Shown piece by piece: positions 25,146-33,056 of a stretch of DNA of 42,184 nt; position 1 is the first letter of the stretch, and every line of letters begins with the position of its first letter. A program made the translations under genes and the position numbers. The DNA lies in the NCBI GenBank assembly GCA_038746285.1, contig JBCDKT010000034.1:1-42184 (forward strand). The letters run 5' to 3'. The notes beneath the pieces were generated by a model. It had not been told where the DNA came from, made no database searches, and was given only the letters and a program-made list of their open reading frames with translations. This DNA is from Bacteroidota bacterium. Its GTDB lineage: Bacteria; Bacteroidota; Rhodothermia; Rhodothermales; JANQRZ01.

Positions 25146-26255
25146 CTAGTCCACCATCGACTCCTGCGCCCAGGCGCGGCCGGGATCGGTGAGGCGGAGG
25201 CGGTCGGCGTCGCGCAGGACATAGCCGTCGCGCACGGCGGCGTCGACGGCGAGGCGGGCGAAGTCGGGCGACCAGCGGAGGTGCTCCTGGAGGTGCGGCA
25301 CGCGGCACTCGCGCGCCTCCTGCGGCGTGTGCTCGTGGTGGAGCAGGTGAACCGTCAGCATGGTCGAGGCGAAGGTCCGGCGCTGGCTGCGCCGCCGCTG
25401 CGCCTGGGCGACGAGGCCGCGCTCCGGCGCGAACGCGAACGCGAGCGCAAACGCGACGCCCGCCATCGTCGCCATCGCTCCGGCGATCGAGGTGTCGAAG
25501 AGGTTAGCTGTCCAGTAGCCGGTGATCGCCGCGAGCACCCCGATGCCCGCGCTGAGGCCGAGCATCACGGTCAGCCGGTCGGTCAGGAGGTAGGCCGTCG
25601 CCGGCGGCGCAATCATCAGCGCGACCACGAGAATCGATCCGACCGCGTCGAAGGCACCGACGGCCGTCACTGAGACGAGCGTCATGAGGGCGTAGTGCAG
25701 CGCGCCCGGCGCGAACCCGAGCGCCGCAGCCAGCCCCGCGTCGAAGGTCGAGAGCTTTAGTTCTTTGAAGAAGACCGCGAGGAAGACGAGGTTGAGCGCG
25801 AGGACCGGTCCCATCACCCAGAGCGCCTGCGGGCCGAGGTCGACGCCGCCGACCTCGAACCGGTTGAACGGTGCAAACGCGAGTTCGCCGAGCAGCACGG
25901 CGTCCACGTCGAGGTGGATGTCCGAGGCGAAGCGGGCGATCAGGATAACGCCGACCGAGAAAAGGACCGGGAAGACGATGCCAATCGCGGCGTCCTCCTT
26001 CACGCGCTCGGTCCGGCTGAGCGCTTCGATGAGGACGACCGTCAGGATGCCCGTCGCGGCTGCCGCGACGATCAGGAGGGGGCTAGCGAGGTTCTCGGTT
26101 GCGAAGAACGCGAGCACGAGGCCGGGGAGGATCGCGTGGCTGATGGCATCGCTCATGAGGGAGATACGGCGGAGGACGAGGAACGCGCCGGGGAGCGCGC
26201 ACGCCGCCGCCGTCACGGCCGCGATGAGCTGAATTTCGAGTTGTGTAGAGGTCAC
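25146..26255 (-). CDS. troD: metal ABC transporter permease with winged-helix tail (TroD-like)
   Basis: A 369-residue permease of the zinc/manganese/iron (ABC-3) family, with eight or so membrane segments and the family phrases RRISLMSDAISHAILPGL, DAVGSILVVALMIAPPATAYLL. The GTG start at 26255 overlaps the TGA of the preceding permease by 4 nt (GTGA), so it is translationally coupled. After about residue 280 comes a soluble tail resembling a winged helix (HTPQEARECRVPHLQE, AVRDGYVLRDADRLRLTDPGR). Such tails are seen in this family in related bacteria and may sense metal, but that is inference. It converges on the toxin remnant. Confidence 0.82.
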   Translation of the reverse strand: MTSTQLEIQLIAAVTAAACALPGAFLVLRRISLMSDAISHAILPGLVLAFFATENLASPLLIVAAAATGILTVVLIEALSRTERVKEDAAIGIVFPVLFSVGVILIARFASDIHLDVDAVLLGELAFAPFNRFEVGGVDLGPQALWVMGPVLALNLVFLAVFFKELKLSTFDAGLAAALGFAPGALHYALMTLVSVTAVGAFDAVGSILVVALMIAPPATAYLLTDRLTVMLGLSAGIGVLAAITGYWTANLFDTSIAGAMATMAGVAFALAFAFAPERGLVAQAQRRRSQRRTFASTMLTVHLLHHEHTPQEARECRVPHLQEHLRWSPDFARLAVDAAVRDGYVLRDADRLRLTDPGRAWAQESMVD

Positions 26256-27445
26256 GCTCCCGGTTTCTCGCTTCTGGTTTCCCATTTCTGGTTTCTCGTC
26301 CTCTGCCCTCGGTCTGCTGTCCTCTGTCCTCCGTTCGCTGGAACACGGGCGAAGGCTTGCGCCGCCGCGAGGCCCCGGTCCGTCAGCGTCCAGCCGTCGT
26401 CCACCGGTTTGGCAAGTCCGCGGGCCGCGAGCGCGTCGAGGCCGGCGGCGACGCTCTCGGGCCGCGCTGTCATCGTCTCGAGGGTGGCGACGGGGTGTGG
26501 ACGCTGCGGCTCGGCCGGGTGCTGGAGGGCAAGGGTGTAGAGGTCTTCGAGGACGCCGATCTCGCGGAGGTTCGTCCGGTTGCGCCGGGCGCGGAGCCAC
26601 GCCGCCACCAGCCCCCGGCCGGGCGCGAAGAGCAGCGAGACGACGACGAGGGCACCGGCGAAGAGGACAATCGTCGGGCCGGTCGGGAGGCGGGCGGTCG
26701 TCGCGCTGAGGATGGCACCGCCGGCACCGGCGAGGGCACCGAAGAAGGCAGCGAGCGCCATCACCCCGCTGAGCCGGTCGGTCCACTGCCGGGCCGCGGC
26801 GGCGGGCGCGACGAGGATCGCGCTCATCAGCACCACGCCGACCGTCTGCAACCCGATCACGATTGCGACGACCAACAGCGTCGTCAGGACGATGTCGAGC
26901 CGCCGCATCGGAAAGCCGAGGGCCGCGCCAAATTGCTCATCGAAAGCGAGCAGCTTGAACTCTTTCCAGCACACGAGCGCAACGCCGAGCGCAACCACAC
27001 CGAGCGTCGCCATCACCACGAGATCGCTCGCGACGAGCGCCGCCGCCTGCCCGAACAAGAATGTATCGAGGCCTGCCTGATTCCCGCCCGGCAGCCGCTG
27101 CACCGAGACGAGAAGTACAAGCCCGAACCCGAAGAACACCGAGAGCACGAGGCCGAGCGCCGCGTCGTACGGAATCCGCGACCGGCGCACAACTGTCATC
27201 ACGGCGAGCGTCCCGACCCACCCCGCAAGCGCCGCCCCTACGACGAGCACGAGCGGGGCCTTGCTCCCGGTCAGCAGAAACGCGAGCGCGATTCCTGGCA
27301 GCGCCGCGTGGCTGATCGCGTCGCCGAGGAGCGACTGCCCCCGCAGCACGGCGTACGTCCCGAGCGACCCGCTCACGATCCCGAGCGTCGCCGCGCCGAG
27401 CGCGACGGTGCGGAGCGTGTAGTCGAAGAGGAGGTCGTGGAGCAC
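26252..27445 (-). CDS. troC: metal ABC transporter permease with winged-helix tail (TroC-like)
   Basis: A 397-residue ABC-3 family permease starting at a GTG (27445). It has the family segment QSLLGDAISHAALPGIALAF and conserved VGVVLMSAILVAPAAAARQW. The membrane part ends near residue 275. A soluble winged-helix-like tail follows (LREIGVLEDLYTLALQHP; LDALAARGLAKPVDDGW; TLTDRGLAAA). The final ~25 residues (about GGQRTADRGQRTRNQKWE onward) are encoded by a heptamer array (26263-26332) and look like accidental extension. It is the first permease of the Tro-like importer; together with TroD it probably forms the membrane channel. Confidence 0.8.
   Translation of the reverse strand: MLHDLLFDYTLRTVALGAATLGIVSGSLGTYAVLRGQSLLGDAISHAALPGIALAFLLTGSKAPLVLVVGAALAGWVGTLAVMTVVRRSRIPYDAALGLVLSVFFGFGLVLLVSVQRLPGGNQAGLDTFLFGQAAALVASDLVVMATLGVVALGVALVCWKEFKLLAFDEQFGAALGFPMRRLDIVLTTLLVVAIVIGLQTVGVVLMSAILVAPAAAARQWTDRLSGVMALAAFFGALAGAGGAILSATTARLPTGPTIVLFAGALVVVSLLFAPGRGLVAAWLRARRNRTNLREIGVLEDLYTLALQHPAEPQRPHPVATLETMTARPESVAAGLDALAARGLAKPVDDGWTLTDRGLAAAQAFARVPANGGQRTADRGQRTRNQKWETRSEKPGA
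26263..26332. repeat. single heptamer array inside the troC 3' end
   Basis: Ten imperfect 7-bp units of types GTTTCTC, GCTTCTG and GTCCTCT (26263-26332) on the plus strand. The troC frame reads through them in the other direction and stops at 26252-26254. No matching inverted arm is evident nearby, so this may be a one-sided relative of the paired elements elsewhere in the window. Confidence 0.75.
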
Positions 27446-27452
27446 GGGGGGC

Positions 27453-27487
27453 CGTGGTCAGTGGTGGGTGGTCAGTGGTTCTTGGTT
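27453..27487. repeat. heptamer array, left arm of the S23 cassette
   Basis: Five 7-bp units (cgtggtc, agtggtg, ggtggtc, agtggtt, cttggtt). The stop codon of the four-helix-bundle gene (27472-27474) lies inside the array, and the troC start codon is 8 nt to its left. It is the inverted counterpart of 27868-27902. Confidence 0.75.
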
Positions 27488-27843
27488 CGACCGATAGAGC
27501 GGAGGTAGGCGTTGAGCGTTGGGGCGAGGTCTTCGATGAGCGGGCGCAATGCCTCAACCTGATCCTTGGTGAGCAGGCTGCGCTTGTAGGCGCGGCGGAG
27601 GAAGAACTTGGTTTCGTAGAGCGAGCCGCGGGCGATCCGAACGAATCGCTTGTTGTCGGCGTAGGTGCCACGTCCGGCCCCTTCTGCGATGTTAGCCCCC
27701 ACGCTGTCGGCTGCCCGCACGATCTGCTGGCCCACGGTGCGCTTCGCAAATCCATCCCACGGTTTTACGACTTCCCACACCTCGTCCGCAAGCTGTTCTG
27801 CCATCTGAAACACCCGCAGATTCTCGAAGTCACTTTTAGCCAT
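27472..27843 (-). CDS. four-helix-bundle protein, S23/IVP family
   Basis: A 123-residue protein matching the four-helix-bundle family first known as S23, encoded in intervening sequences of 23S rRNA genes of some bacteria. It has the family features FENLRVFQMAEQLADEVW at the start, QIVRAADSVGANIAEGAG in the middle and ETKFFLRRAYKRSLL later. There is no rRNA gene here. Its biochemical role is not established; related four-helix bundles accompany retroelements (Avd). The gene sits between the ATPase and permease genes of a metal importer and is bordered on both sides by inverted heptamer arrays, which makes it look like an inserted cassette. Confidence 0.88.
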   Translation of the reverse strand: MAKSDFENLRVFQMAEQLADEVWEVVKPWDGFAKRTVGQQIVRAADSVGANIAEGAGRGTYADNKRFVRIARGSLYETKFFLRRAYKRSLLTKDQVEALRPLIEDLAPTLNAYLRSIGRTKNH

Positions 27844-27867
27844 AGCACAACTCTCGTCGGTGAAAAG

Positions 27868-27902
27868 CCACGGACAACTAACTACGGACCACAGACGAAC
27901 TC
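27868..27902. repeat. heptamer array, right arm of the S23 cassette
   Basis: Five 7-bp units (ccacgga, caactaa, ctacgga, ccacaga, cgaactc), about 24 bp upstream of the four-helix-bundle ATG. The stop codon of the importer ATPase (27878-27880) lies inside. Read on the opposite strand the units are of TCCGTGG/GTGGTCC type, hence inverted relative to the left arm (CGTGGTC). Confidence 0.7.
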
Positions 27903-28621
27903 ACAAACGGAATCCGCCCGCCGTAGGTTAGCCGCAGGTTGTCCTCGGTGAACACCTCATCCACCGGTCCGGCGGCGATGCGGCGGACGTTGAGGAGCAG
28001 CACCCAGTCGAAGTATTCGGGCACGGTCTGGAGGTCGTGGTGGACGACGACGAGCGTCTTGCCCGCCTGCCGAAGCTCTTGCAACAGGGTGACAATCGCG
28101 CGCTCGGTCGTGGCATCGACGCCCTGGAACGGCTCGTCCATCAGGTAGACCTGAGCATCCTGGACGAGCGCACGGGCGAGGAAAACGCGCTGCTGCTGCC
28201 CGCCCGAGAGCTGCGAGATCTGCCGGTCCGCGAGGTCCCGCATCCCGACTTTGTCGAGGGCTTCGAGCGCCGCCTGCTTCTCTTTCTTGCCGGGTCGCCG
28301 GATCCAGCCGAGCCGACCGTACAGCCCCATCATCACGACATCGAGCACGCTCGTCGGGAAGTCCCAGTCGACCGAGCCGCGCTGCGGGACGTAGGCGACG
28401 AGCGAGCGCTGCCGGGCGTAGGGTTCGCCGTAGATCAGCGTCTGCCCGGCGGCCACGTCCACGAGGCCGAGCATCGCCTTGATGAGCGTCGTCTTCCCCG
28501 CCCCGTTCGGCCCAACGATCGCCATCAGCACGCCCTCGGGCACGGCGAGATCGATGTCCCACAGCACGGGCCGGTCGCGGTAGGCGACCGTGAGGTCGGT
28601 GACGTCGATGGCGTTCGGCAT
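27878..28621 (-). CDS. troB: metal ABC transporter ATP-binding protein (TroB-like)
   Basis: A 247-residue ABC ATPase with Walker A GPNGAGKT (37-44), the signature LSGGQQQR (138-145), Walker B YLMDEP (159-164) and the switch HH (VVVHHD). It energises uptake of Mn, Zn or Fe through the two permeases. Its last residues (SSSVVRS) are encoded by the heptamer array, so the original C-terminus may have been slightly different. It starts 4 nt after the binding-protein gene. Confidence 0.9.
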   Translation of the reverse strand: MPNAIDVTDLTVAYRDRPVLWDIDLAVPEGVLMAIVGPNGAGKTTLIKAMLGLVDVAAGQTLIYGEPYARQRSLVAYVPQRGSVDWDFPTSVLDVVMMGLYGRLGWIRRPGKKEKQAALEALDKVGMRDLADRQISQLSGGQQQRVFLARALVQDAQVYLMDEPFQGVDATTERAIVTLLQELRQAGKTLVVVHHDLQTVPEYFDWVLLLNVRRIAAGPVDEVFTEDNLRLTYGGRIPFVSSSVVRS

Positions 28622-28625
28622 CGCG

Positions 28626-29567
28626 CTACCGCCCGGCGACCGGCTCGCCCGCGAGCGCTCCGACGATCGTGTCCACGTTGTGGCGGATCATGCCGACGTA
28701 GGTGTCTGCACCCGACCCCTCGCCGCCGAGCGCGTCGGAGTACAGATTGCCGCCGATCTCGACCTCGAAGCCCCGCGCCCGGACGGCCTCGCGGACGGCC
28801 CGGATGGAGCGCTCCGACACCGACGACTCGACGAACAGCGCCAGAATCTGCCGCTCGGCGACGAAACGGGCGAGGTTCTGCACGTCGGCGGTCCCGGCCT
28901 CGGCCGTGGTCGAGAGGCCCTGCAGGCCGCGCACCTCGAAGCCGTAGGCACGGCCGAAGTAGCCGAAGGCGTCGTGGGCGGTGACGAGCACGCGCTGACC
29001 TTCGGGGACGCGCGCAGCCTCCGCCCGCACGTAGGCATCGAGGCTGTCGAGCTGTGCCGCGTACGCCCCAACACGCTGACCGTATGCTTCGGCGTGCGCC
29101 GAGTCGAGCGCGGCGAGGCGGCCGCCGACCGCCGCCGCAGCTGTCTTCCACATTGAGACGTCCATCCAGACGTGCGGGTCGAAGCTGCCCTCGTACTCGG
29201 GCGGCGTGTCCAAGAGCGCCCGGTCGATCTGGTCGGTCACAGCCGTCGCCCGGTCCTCCATCCGGTCGAGGAGGTCGGCCATCTTGCCTTCGAGATCGAG
29301 GCCGTTGTAGAAGATCAGGTCGGCATCGGTCATGCGGCGCACGTCGCCCTCGCTGGCGTTGTAGAGGTGCGGGTCCACGCCCGGCCCCATCAGGCCCTCG
29401 ACCTCGACGCGGTCGCCGCCGATCTGCCGGGCGAGGTCGGCGATCATGCTCGTTGTGACCACGACGCGGACGGGCCGCTCGCTGAGATCGTCCTGCGGAG
29501 GACCGGCGTCGGGTCCACAGCCAGCGAGCGGGAGAAGAAGCAGAGCGCAGCAAAGAAGTCGAGGCAT
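28626..29567 (-). CDS. troA: metal-binding lipoprotein of ABC importer (TroA-like)
   Basis: A 313-residue solute-binding protein of cluster A-I. It has a lipobox LAGC with Cys at 17. Metal ligands expected for the family can be seen as His in VDPHLYN, His in FDPHVWMD, a third in [17 protein letters not shown], and Asp in LYSDALG. The segment with [17 protein letters not shown] is close to Treponema TroA, which binds Zn or Mn; there is no long His-rich loop typical of ZnuA. It overlaps the upstream regulator gene by one base (TGATG). Confidence 0.9.
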   Translation of the reverse strand: MPRLLCCALLLLPLAGCGPDAGPPQDDLSERPVRVVVTTSMIADLARQIGGDRVEVEGLMGPGVDPHLYNASEGDVRRMTDADLIFYNGLDLEGKMADLLDRMEDRATAVTDQIDRALLDTPPEYEGSFDPHVWMDVSMWKTAAAAVGGRLAALDSAHAEAYGQRVGAYAAQLDSLDAYVRAEAARVPEGQRVLVTAHDAFGYFGRAYGFEVRGLQGLSTTAEAGTADVQNLARFVAERQILALFVESSVSERSIRAVREAVRARGFEVEIGGNLYSDALGGEGSGADTYVGMIRHNVDTIVGALAGEPVAGR

Positions 29568-30232
29568 CAGGCGTCCTGGATATCAGTGATAAGAACGAAG
29601 CGGGCGGCGGTGCGGCCGACGGTCTGCTCGGTACCGCCGACGTCGAGCGTGAGCGGCCCGTCGAAGGGGGCGACCTCGACGACCGCGACCGGGGTCTGTG
29701 GGTAGAGGCCGAGACCGCCGACGTAGCGCAGCAGGTCGGCGTCGTGGTCCGAGACCTCGGCGACCGTCCCCCGCTGCCCAGCTTCCAGGTCGGCGAGCGG
29801 CGTCACGTCGCGCTCCTCGATTTCGAGCGCGAGCGTCGGGATCGGCGCGCCGTGCGGATCGACAGTCGGGTTGCCGAGGGCGTCGGCCATGCGGGCCTCG
29901 AGGTCTTCGGAAAGGACGTGCTCGATCCGCTCGGCCTCGGCGTGAACGCGGTCCCAGGGGACGCCGAGCGCTTCGTGGAGGTAGGCCTCGATGAGCCGGT
30001 GGTGGCGGATGACTTCGAGCGCAATCTTCCGTCCGGCCTCGCTCAGCCTCACCCCGCGGTAAGGCTCATGCGTCACGAGGTTCATCTCGGCCAGCTTCTT
30101 GACCATCCCGGTGACCGACGCCGCGGTCACGCCGAGCCGCTCGGCGAGGGCCGAGGTGGCGACGGCCGCGCCGCGCCCGAGGTCGTAGATCGCCTTGAGG
30201 TAGTCCTCGACGGCCTGGGTGTGTGGAGACAT
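29567..30232 (-). CDS. mntR: DtxR/MntR-type metal-dependent repressor
   Basis: A 221-residue regulator: winged-helix DNA-binding domain (about 5-65; LAERLGVTAASVTGMVKKL is the recognition region), metal-binding/dimer domain (about 65-140; RHHRLIEAYLHEALGV and EAERIEHVLSEDLE hold the likely ligands), and a C-terminal FeoA/SH3-like domain. With bound Mn or Fe it should repress uptake genes. It heads the importer operon, as TroR-like regulators do with troABCD. A -7-like TATCTTGG (30261-30254) lies upstream, and a DtxR-like palindrome lies at 30285-30302. Confidence 0.9.
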   Translation of the reverse strand: MSPHTQAVEDYLKAIYDLGRGAAVATSALAERLGVTAASVTGMVKKLAEMNLVTHEPYRGVRLSEAGRKIALEVIRHHRLIEAYLHEALGVPWDRVHAEAERIEHVLSEDLEARMADALGNPTVDPHGAPIPTLALEIEERDVTPLADLEAGQRGTVAEVSDHDADLLRYVGGLGLYPQTPVAVVEVAPFDGPLTLDVGGTEQTVGRTAARFVLITDIQDA

Positions 30233-30264
30233 GACAGATAATTAGGATGCACACCAAGATACTC

Positions 30265-30295
30265 TTGACAGGAACCAGAGTTTGTTTTAGGTTGT
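30265..30295 (+). promoter_or_regulatory. putative promoter of the thioredoxin-receptor operon
   Basis: TTG (30265-30267, within TTGACA), 20 bp, then TAGGTTGT (30288-30295) fits the Bacteroidota layout moderately. The -7 box lies inside the palindrome, and the transcript would start just before the ATG at 30305, implying a nearly leaderless message. Confidence 0.35.
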
Positions 30296-30302
30296 CCTAA
30301 AA
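30285..30302. promoter_or_regulatory. DtxR-family operator palindrome
   Basis: TTTTAGG-TTGT-CCTAAAA is a perfect 7-bp inverted repeat around 4 bp. Its core TTAGGTTGTCCTAA agrees in 12 of 14 positions with the first part of the DtxR consensus (TTAGGTTAGCCTAA). It lies between the divergent mntR-tro operon and the thioredoxin/TonB-receptor operon, 2 bp from the latter's ATG. Confidence 0.65.
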
Positions 30303-30304
30303 TC

Positions 30305-30754
30305 ATGATTCGCCGAACACTCATACTGCTCCTGCTCGCCGTAGCGGCTTCGGCCCAGCCCGAACCGCAGGCCGACCTGCCGTGGACGACTCTGCCGGGG
30401 GCGTTCGCGGACGCCGCCGCGACCGACCGCCCCATCGTGGTCTACGCGCACGCCGACTGGTGCGCGCCGTGCCACCGGATCGAGCAGACCACGTTCGCCG
30501 CTGCCGCCGTGCGCGCGCGCTTCGAGCGGTTCGTACTCGCCCGGCTTGACCTCGACGACCGCGACAGCAAGCAGCAGGTAGGCCCCTACCGGCTCAGCCC
30601 GGCCGCGTGGGCTGGGCGGCTCGGCGTCGAGGCCCCGCCGTCGCTCGTCCTGCTCGCGCCCGACGGGGCCGTGCTCGGCCGCGTCACGGGCTTCCTCGAA
30701 CCCGACGCTCTCCTACCTATTCTCGACGCGGCCCTCTCGGACGCGCAATCGTAG
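30305..30754 (+). CDS. periplasmic thioredoxin-like protein
   Basis: A 149-residue exported thioredoxin-fold protein: signal peptide to ASA (about residue 17), active-site motif WCAPC with cysteines 53 and 56, and the cis-Pro region VEAPPSLVLLAPDG. It probably reduces or moves disulfides in the periplasm. It starts 2 bp after the DtxR-like palindrome and is followed after 18 nt by a TonB-dependent receptor whose plug carries a CxxC motif, a possible substrate. Confidence 0.88.
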   Translation: MIRRTLILLLLAVAASAQPEPQADLPWTTLPGAFADAAATDRPIVVYAHADWCAPCHRIEQTTFAAAAVRARFERFVLARLDLDDRDSKQQVGPYRLSPAAWAGRLGVEAPPSLVLLAPDGAVLGRVTGFLEPDALLPILDAALSDAQS

Positions 30755-30772
30755 CCCAGACGGCACCCAGCC

Positions 30773-33055
30773 ATGCTCCATAGACACCTCCCGGCTCTCC
30801 TGTTTCTCCTCGCCGTCCCGCTCGCTGCGCAGCCGGCCGTCGAAGGCCGCGTCACGTCGGGTGGCGAGCCAGTGGTGCTCGCCACGGTTCAGGTCGCTGG
30901 CACGGTCCTCGGCACCGCCGCCGACGCCGATGGGCGCTTCCGGCTTACCCTCCCTGCGGCCGGAACGTACACACTCTCCGTTTCTGCTGTCGGGTTCGAG
31001 CCTGCCGAGGAAGCGGTGACCGTCGTCACCGGCGATACGGCGCAGCTCGACGTCGTGCTGGAGGCGGCGACGTACGAGGCGGGCGCAGTCGTGGTGACCG
31101 GGACGATGCAGGAGGTCGGCCTGCGCGAGTCGCCGGTGCGCGTCGAGGTGCTGCCGGCGCGCTTTCTGGAGACGGTCCCGTCGGCCAACGTGATGGACGC
31201 CGTCGAGCGCGTCAACGGGCTCTACCAGCAGATCGACTGCGGCGTCTGCTACACCAACAACATCCGCATCAACGGCATCGAGGGGCCGAACACGGCGGTC
31301 CTGATCGACGGGATGCCGGTCATGTCGAGCCTCGCGACGGTCTACGGGCTGAACGGGATTTCGCCGATGCTCATCAGGCAGGTCGAGGTCGTCAAGGGGC
31401 CGATGTCCACGCTCTACGGCTCCGAGGCGCTCGGCGGCGTGATCAACATCATCACGAAGGACCCGCGCACCGCACCGCGGCTCTCCGTCAATGCCTTCGG
31501 GACGACCCACACCGAGCTGGCTGGCGAGTTCGCGGTCGTCCCGACGCGGGGCCGCCTCGCGACGCTCGTCAGCGGCACCGTCCAGCACGCGCCCGAGTTC
31601 CACGACAACAACGGCGATGGCTTCTCCGACCGCGTGCTCGACACCCGTCTCGCACTGTTCGGCAAGGCGAACCTCGCCGACGCCAGCGGCTTCGAGAAGG
31701 CCAGCCTCGCGGCGAAGGTGTACTACGAGGACCGCGCGAACGGCGTCGAGGCGTTCCTTGCCGATCCCGACGGGCTGCGCGGCTCCTCCGATATCTACGG
31801 CGAGAGCATTCGCACAAACCGGTTCGAGGTCCTCGGCCTCGTCAAGCTCCGCCCGGACCTCACGCTCCAGGCCGCGACGAGCGGGCACTGGCAGGACTCG
31901 TTCTACGGCGACGAGGGGTACAGGGCGCGCCAGTTCAACGCGTTCTCCCAGGCGCTCTGGACGCCCGACCTGTCCAGCACTGTCTTCGGCAGCCACGACG
32001 TCCTCGCCGGGGCTACGCTCCGCTTCGACCGCTACGACGACGAGTCCGGCGCGACGGGCGTCTTCGACGACGCCGGCATCCTCCTCGAAAACCAGCCGGA
32101 CGACCGGTTCATCCCCGGCGTGTTCGTGCAGGACGAGGTGCCCGTCGGGGCCAACGTCCGCGTCCTCGGCGGGCTGCGCGTAGACTACCAGAGCGAGCAC
32201 GGCTTCATCCCGTCGCCGCGGGCTGCGATGAAATGGTCGCCCGGGCGCTACACGACGGCGCGGCTCAACGCCGGCACCGGCTTCCGGGTGGTCAACCTCT
32301 TCACCGAGGACCACGCCGCCTACACCGGCGGACGGGCAACGGTCATCCTCGAAAACCTCGACCCGGAGCGGAGTGTCAGCGCGACAGCGAGCCTCCAGCA
32401 GATTCTCCCGCTCGGCACCAGCCCGCTCACGCTCGACCTCGACGCGTTCTGGACGCAGTTCTCGAACAAGATCGAGCCGGACTACTCGGTGCCGGGCGAG
32501 ATCCGCTACGCCAACCTCGACGGCAGCGCGACGACGCGCGGCCTCGCACTTCAGGCGCAGCAGGCGCTCTTCGGCACGCGTCTCCGCTACACGCTCGGCC
32601 TGACGCTCCTCGACGTGTTCGTGGAGGAGGGCGGCACCACCCGCCCGCTGGAGTTTGCCGCCGAGGTCCAGGGCACGGCAACGCTGACGTGGGACGCGCC
32701 CGCCGCCTTCACCGTCGACTACACCGCCCGCCTCACGGGTCCGATGCGCCTGCCGGACTACGCCCCGGAGACGCGCATCGCCTACGAAGCCGCCACCGGC
32801 GAGCCGCTACGCTCCGAGTCGCCGACCTACACCGTCCACGACCTCCAGCTCACCCGCGACCTCACACTCTCCAACGGCACACTCGGGCAACTCTACGTCG
32901 CCGTGCGCAACGTCTTCGACTACCGGCAGCCCAGCCCGCTCGTCGGCTACTACGACGGCACCCCCGGCTTCGGCGACACCTTCGACACGGCCTACGTCTA
33001 CGGCCCCATCGAGGGCCGCCACCTCGGTGCCGGCCTCCGCATCACCCTACCCTGA
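30773..33055 (+). CDS. TonB-dependent receptor with CxxC plug, probable metal uptake
   Basis: A 760-residue outer-membrane receptor: signal peptide (to about 20), a carboxypeptidase-regulatory-like domain (about 22-98: VEGRVTSGGEPVVLATVQVA), then a plug domain (about 118-230: NVMDAVERVNGLYQQ, IRINGIEGPNTAVLIDG, VEVVKGPMSTLYGSEALGGV) and a 22-strand-type barrel. The plug has C156-G-V-C159, unusual for such receptors. Its position beside a DtxR-type operator and a Mn/Zn-type importer suggests transport of a metal or metal chelate (inference). It is in an operon with the thioredoxin-like protein and a methyltransferase. Confidence 0.88.
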   Translation: MLHRHLPALLFLLAVPLAAQPAVEGRVTSGGEPVVLATVQVAGTVLGTAADADGRFRLTLPAAGTYTLSVSAVGFEPAEEAVTVVTGDTAQLDVVLEAATYEAGAVVVTGTMQEVGLRESPVRVEVLPARFLETVPSANVMDAVERVNGLYQQIDCGVCYTNNIRINGIEGPNTAVLIDGMPVMSSLATVYGLNGISPMLIRQVEVVKGPMSTLYGSEALGGVINIITKDPRTAPRLSVNAFGTTHTELAGEFAVVPTRGRLATLVSGTVQHAPEFHDNNGDGFSDRVLDTRLALFGKANLADASGFEKASLAAKVYYEDRANGVEAFLADPDGLRGSSDIYGESIRTNRFEVLGLVKLRPDLTLQAATSGHWQDSFYGDEGYRARQFNAFSQALWTPDLSSTVFGSHDVLAGATLRFDRYDDESGATGVFDDAGILLENQPDDRFIPGVFVQDEVPVGANVRVLGGLRVDYQSEHGFIPSPRAAMKWSPGRYTTARLNAGTGFRVVNLFTEDHAAYTGGRATVILENLDPERSVSATASLQQILPLGTSPLTLDLDAFWTQFSNKIEPDYSVPGEIRYANLDGSATTRGLALQAQQALFGTRLRYTLGLTLLDVFVEEGGTTRPLEFAAEVQGTATLTWDAPAAFTVDYTARLTGPMRLPDYAPETRIAYEAATGEPLRSESPTYTVHDLQLTRDLTLSNGTLGQLYVAVRNVFDYRQPSPLVGYYDGTPGFGDTFDTAYVYGPIEGRHLGAGLRITLP

Positions 33056-33056
33056 G

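Noticed and set aside
27472-27843. 23S rRNA intervening sequence
   Set aside because: The protein family is right, but no rRNA sequence flanks it; it lies between protein genes.
27453-27902. Diversity-generating retroelement with an Avd-like gene
   Set aside because: The four-helix bundle resembles Avd, but there is no reverse transcriptase and no template/variable repeat in the window.
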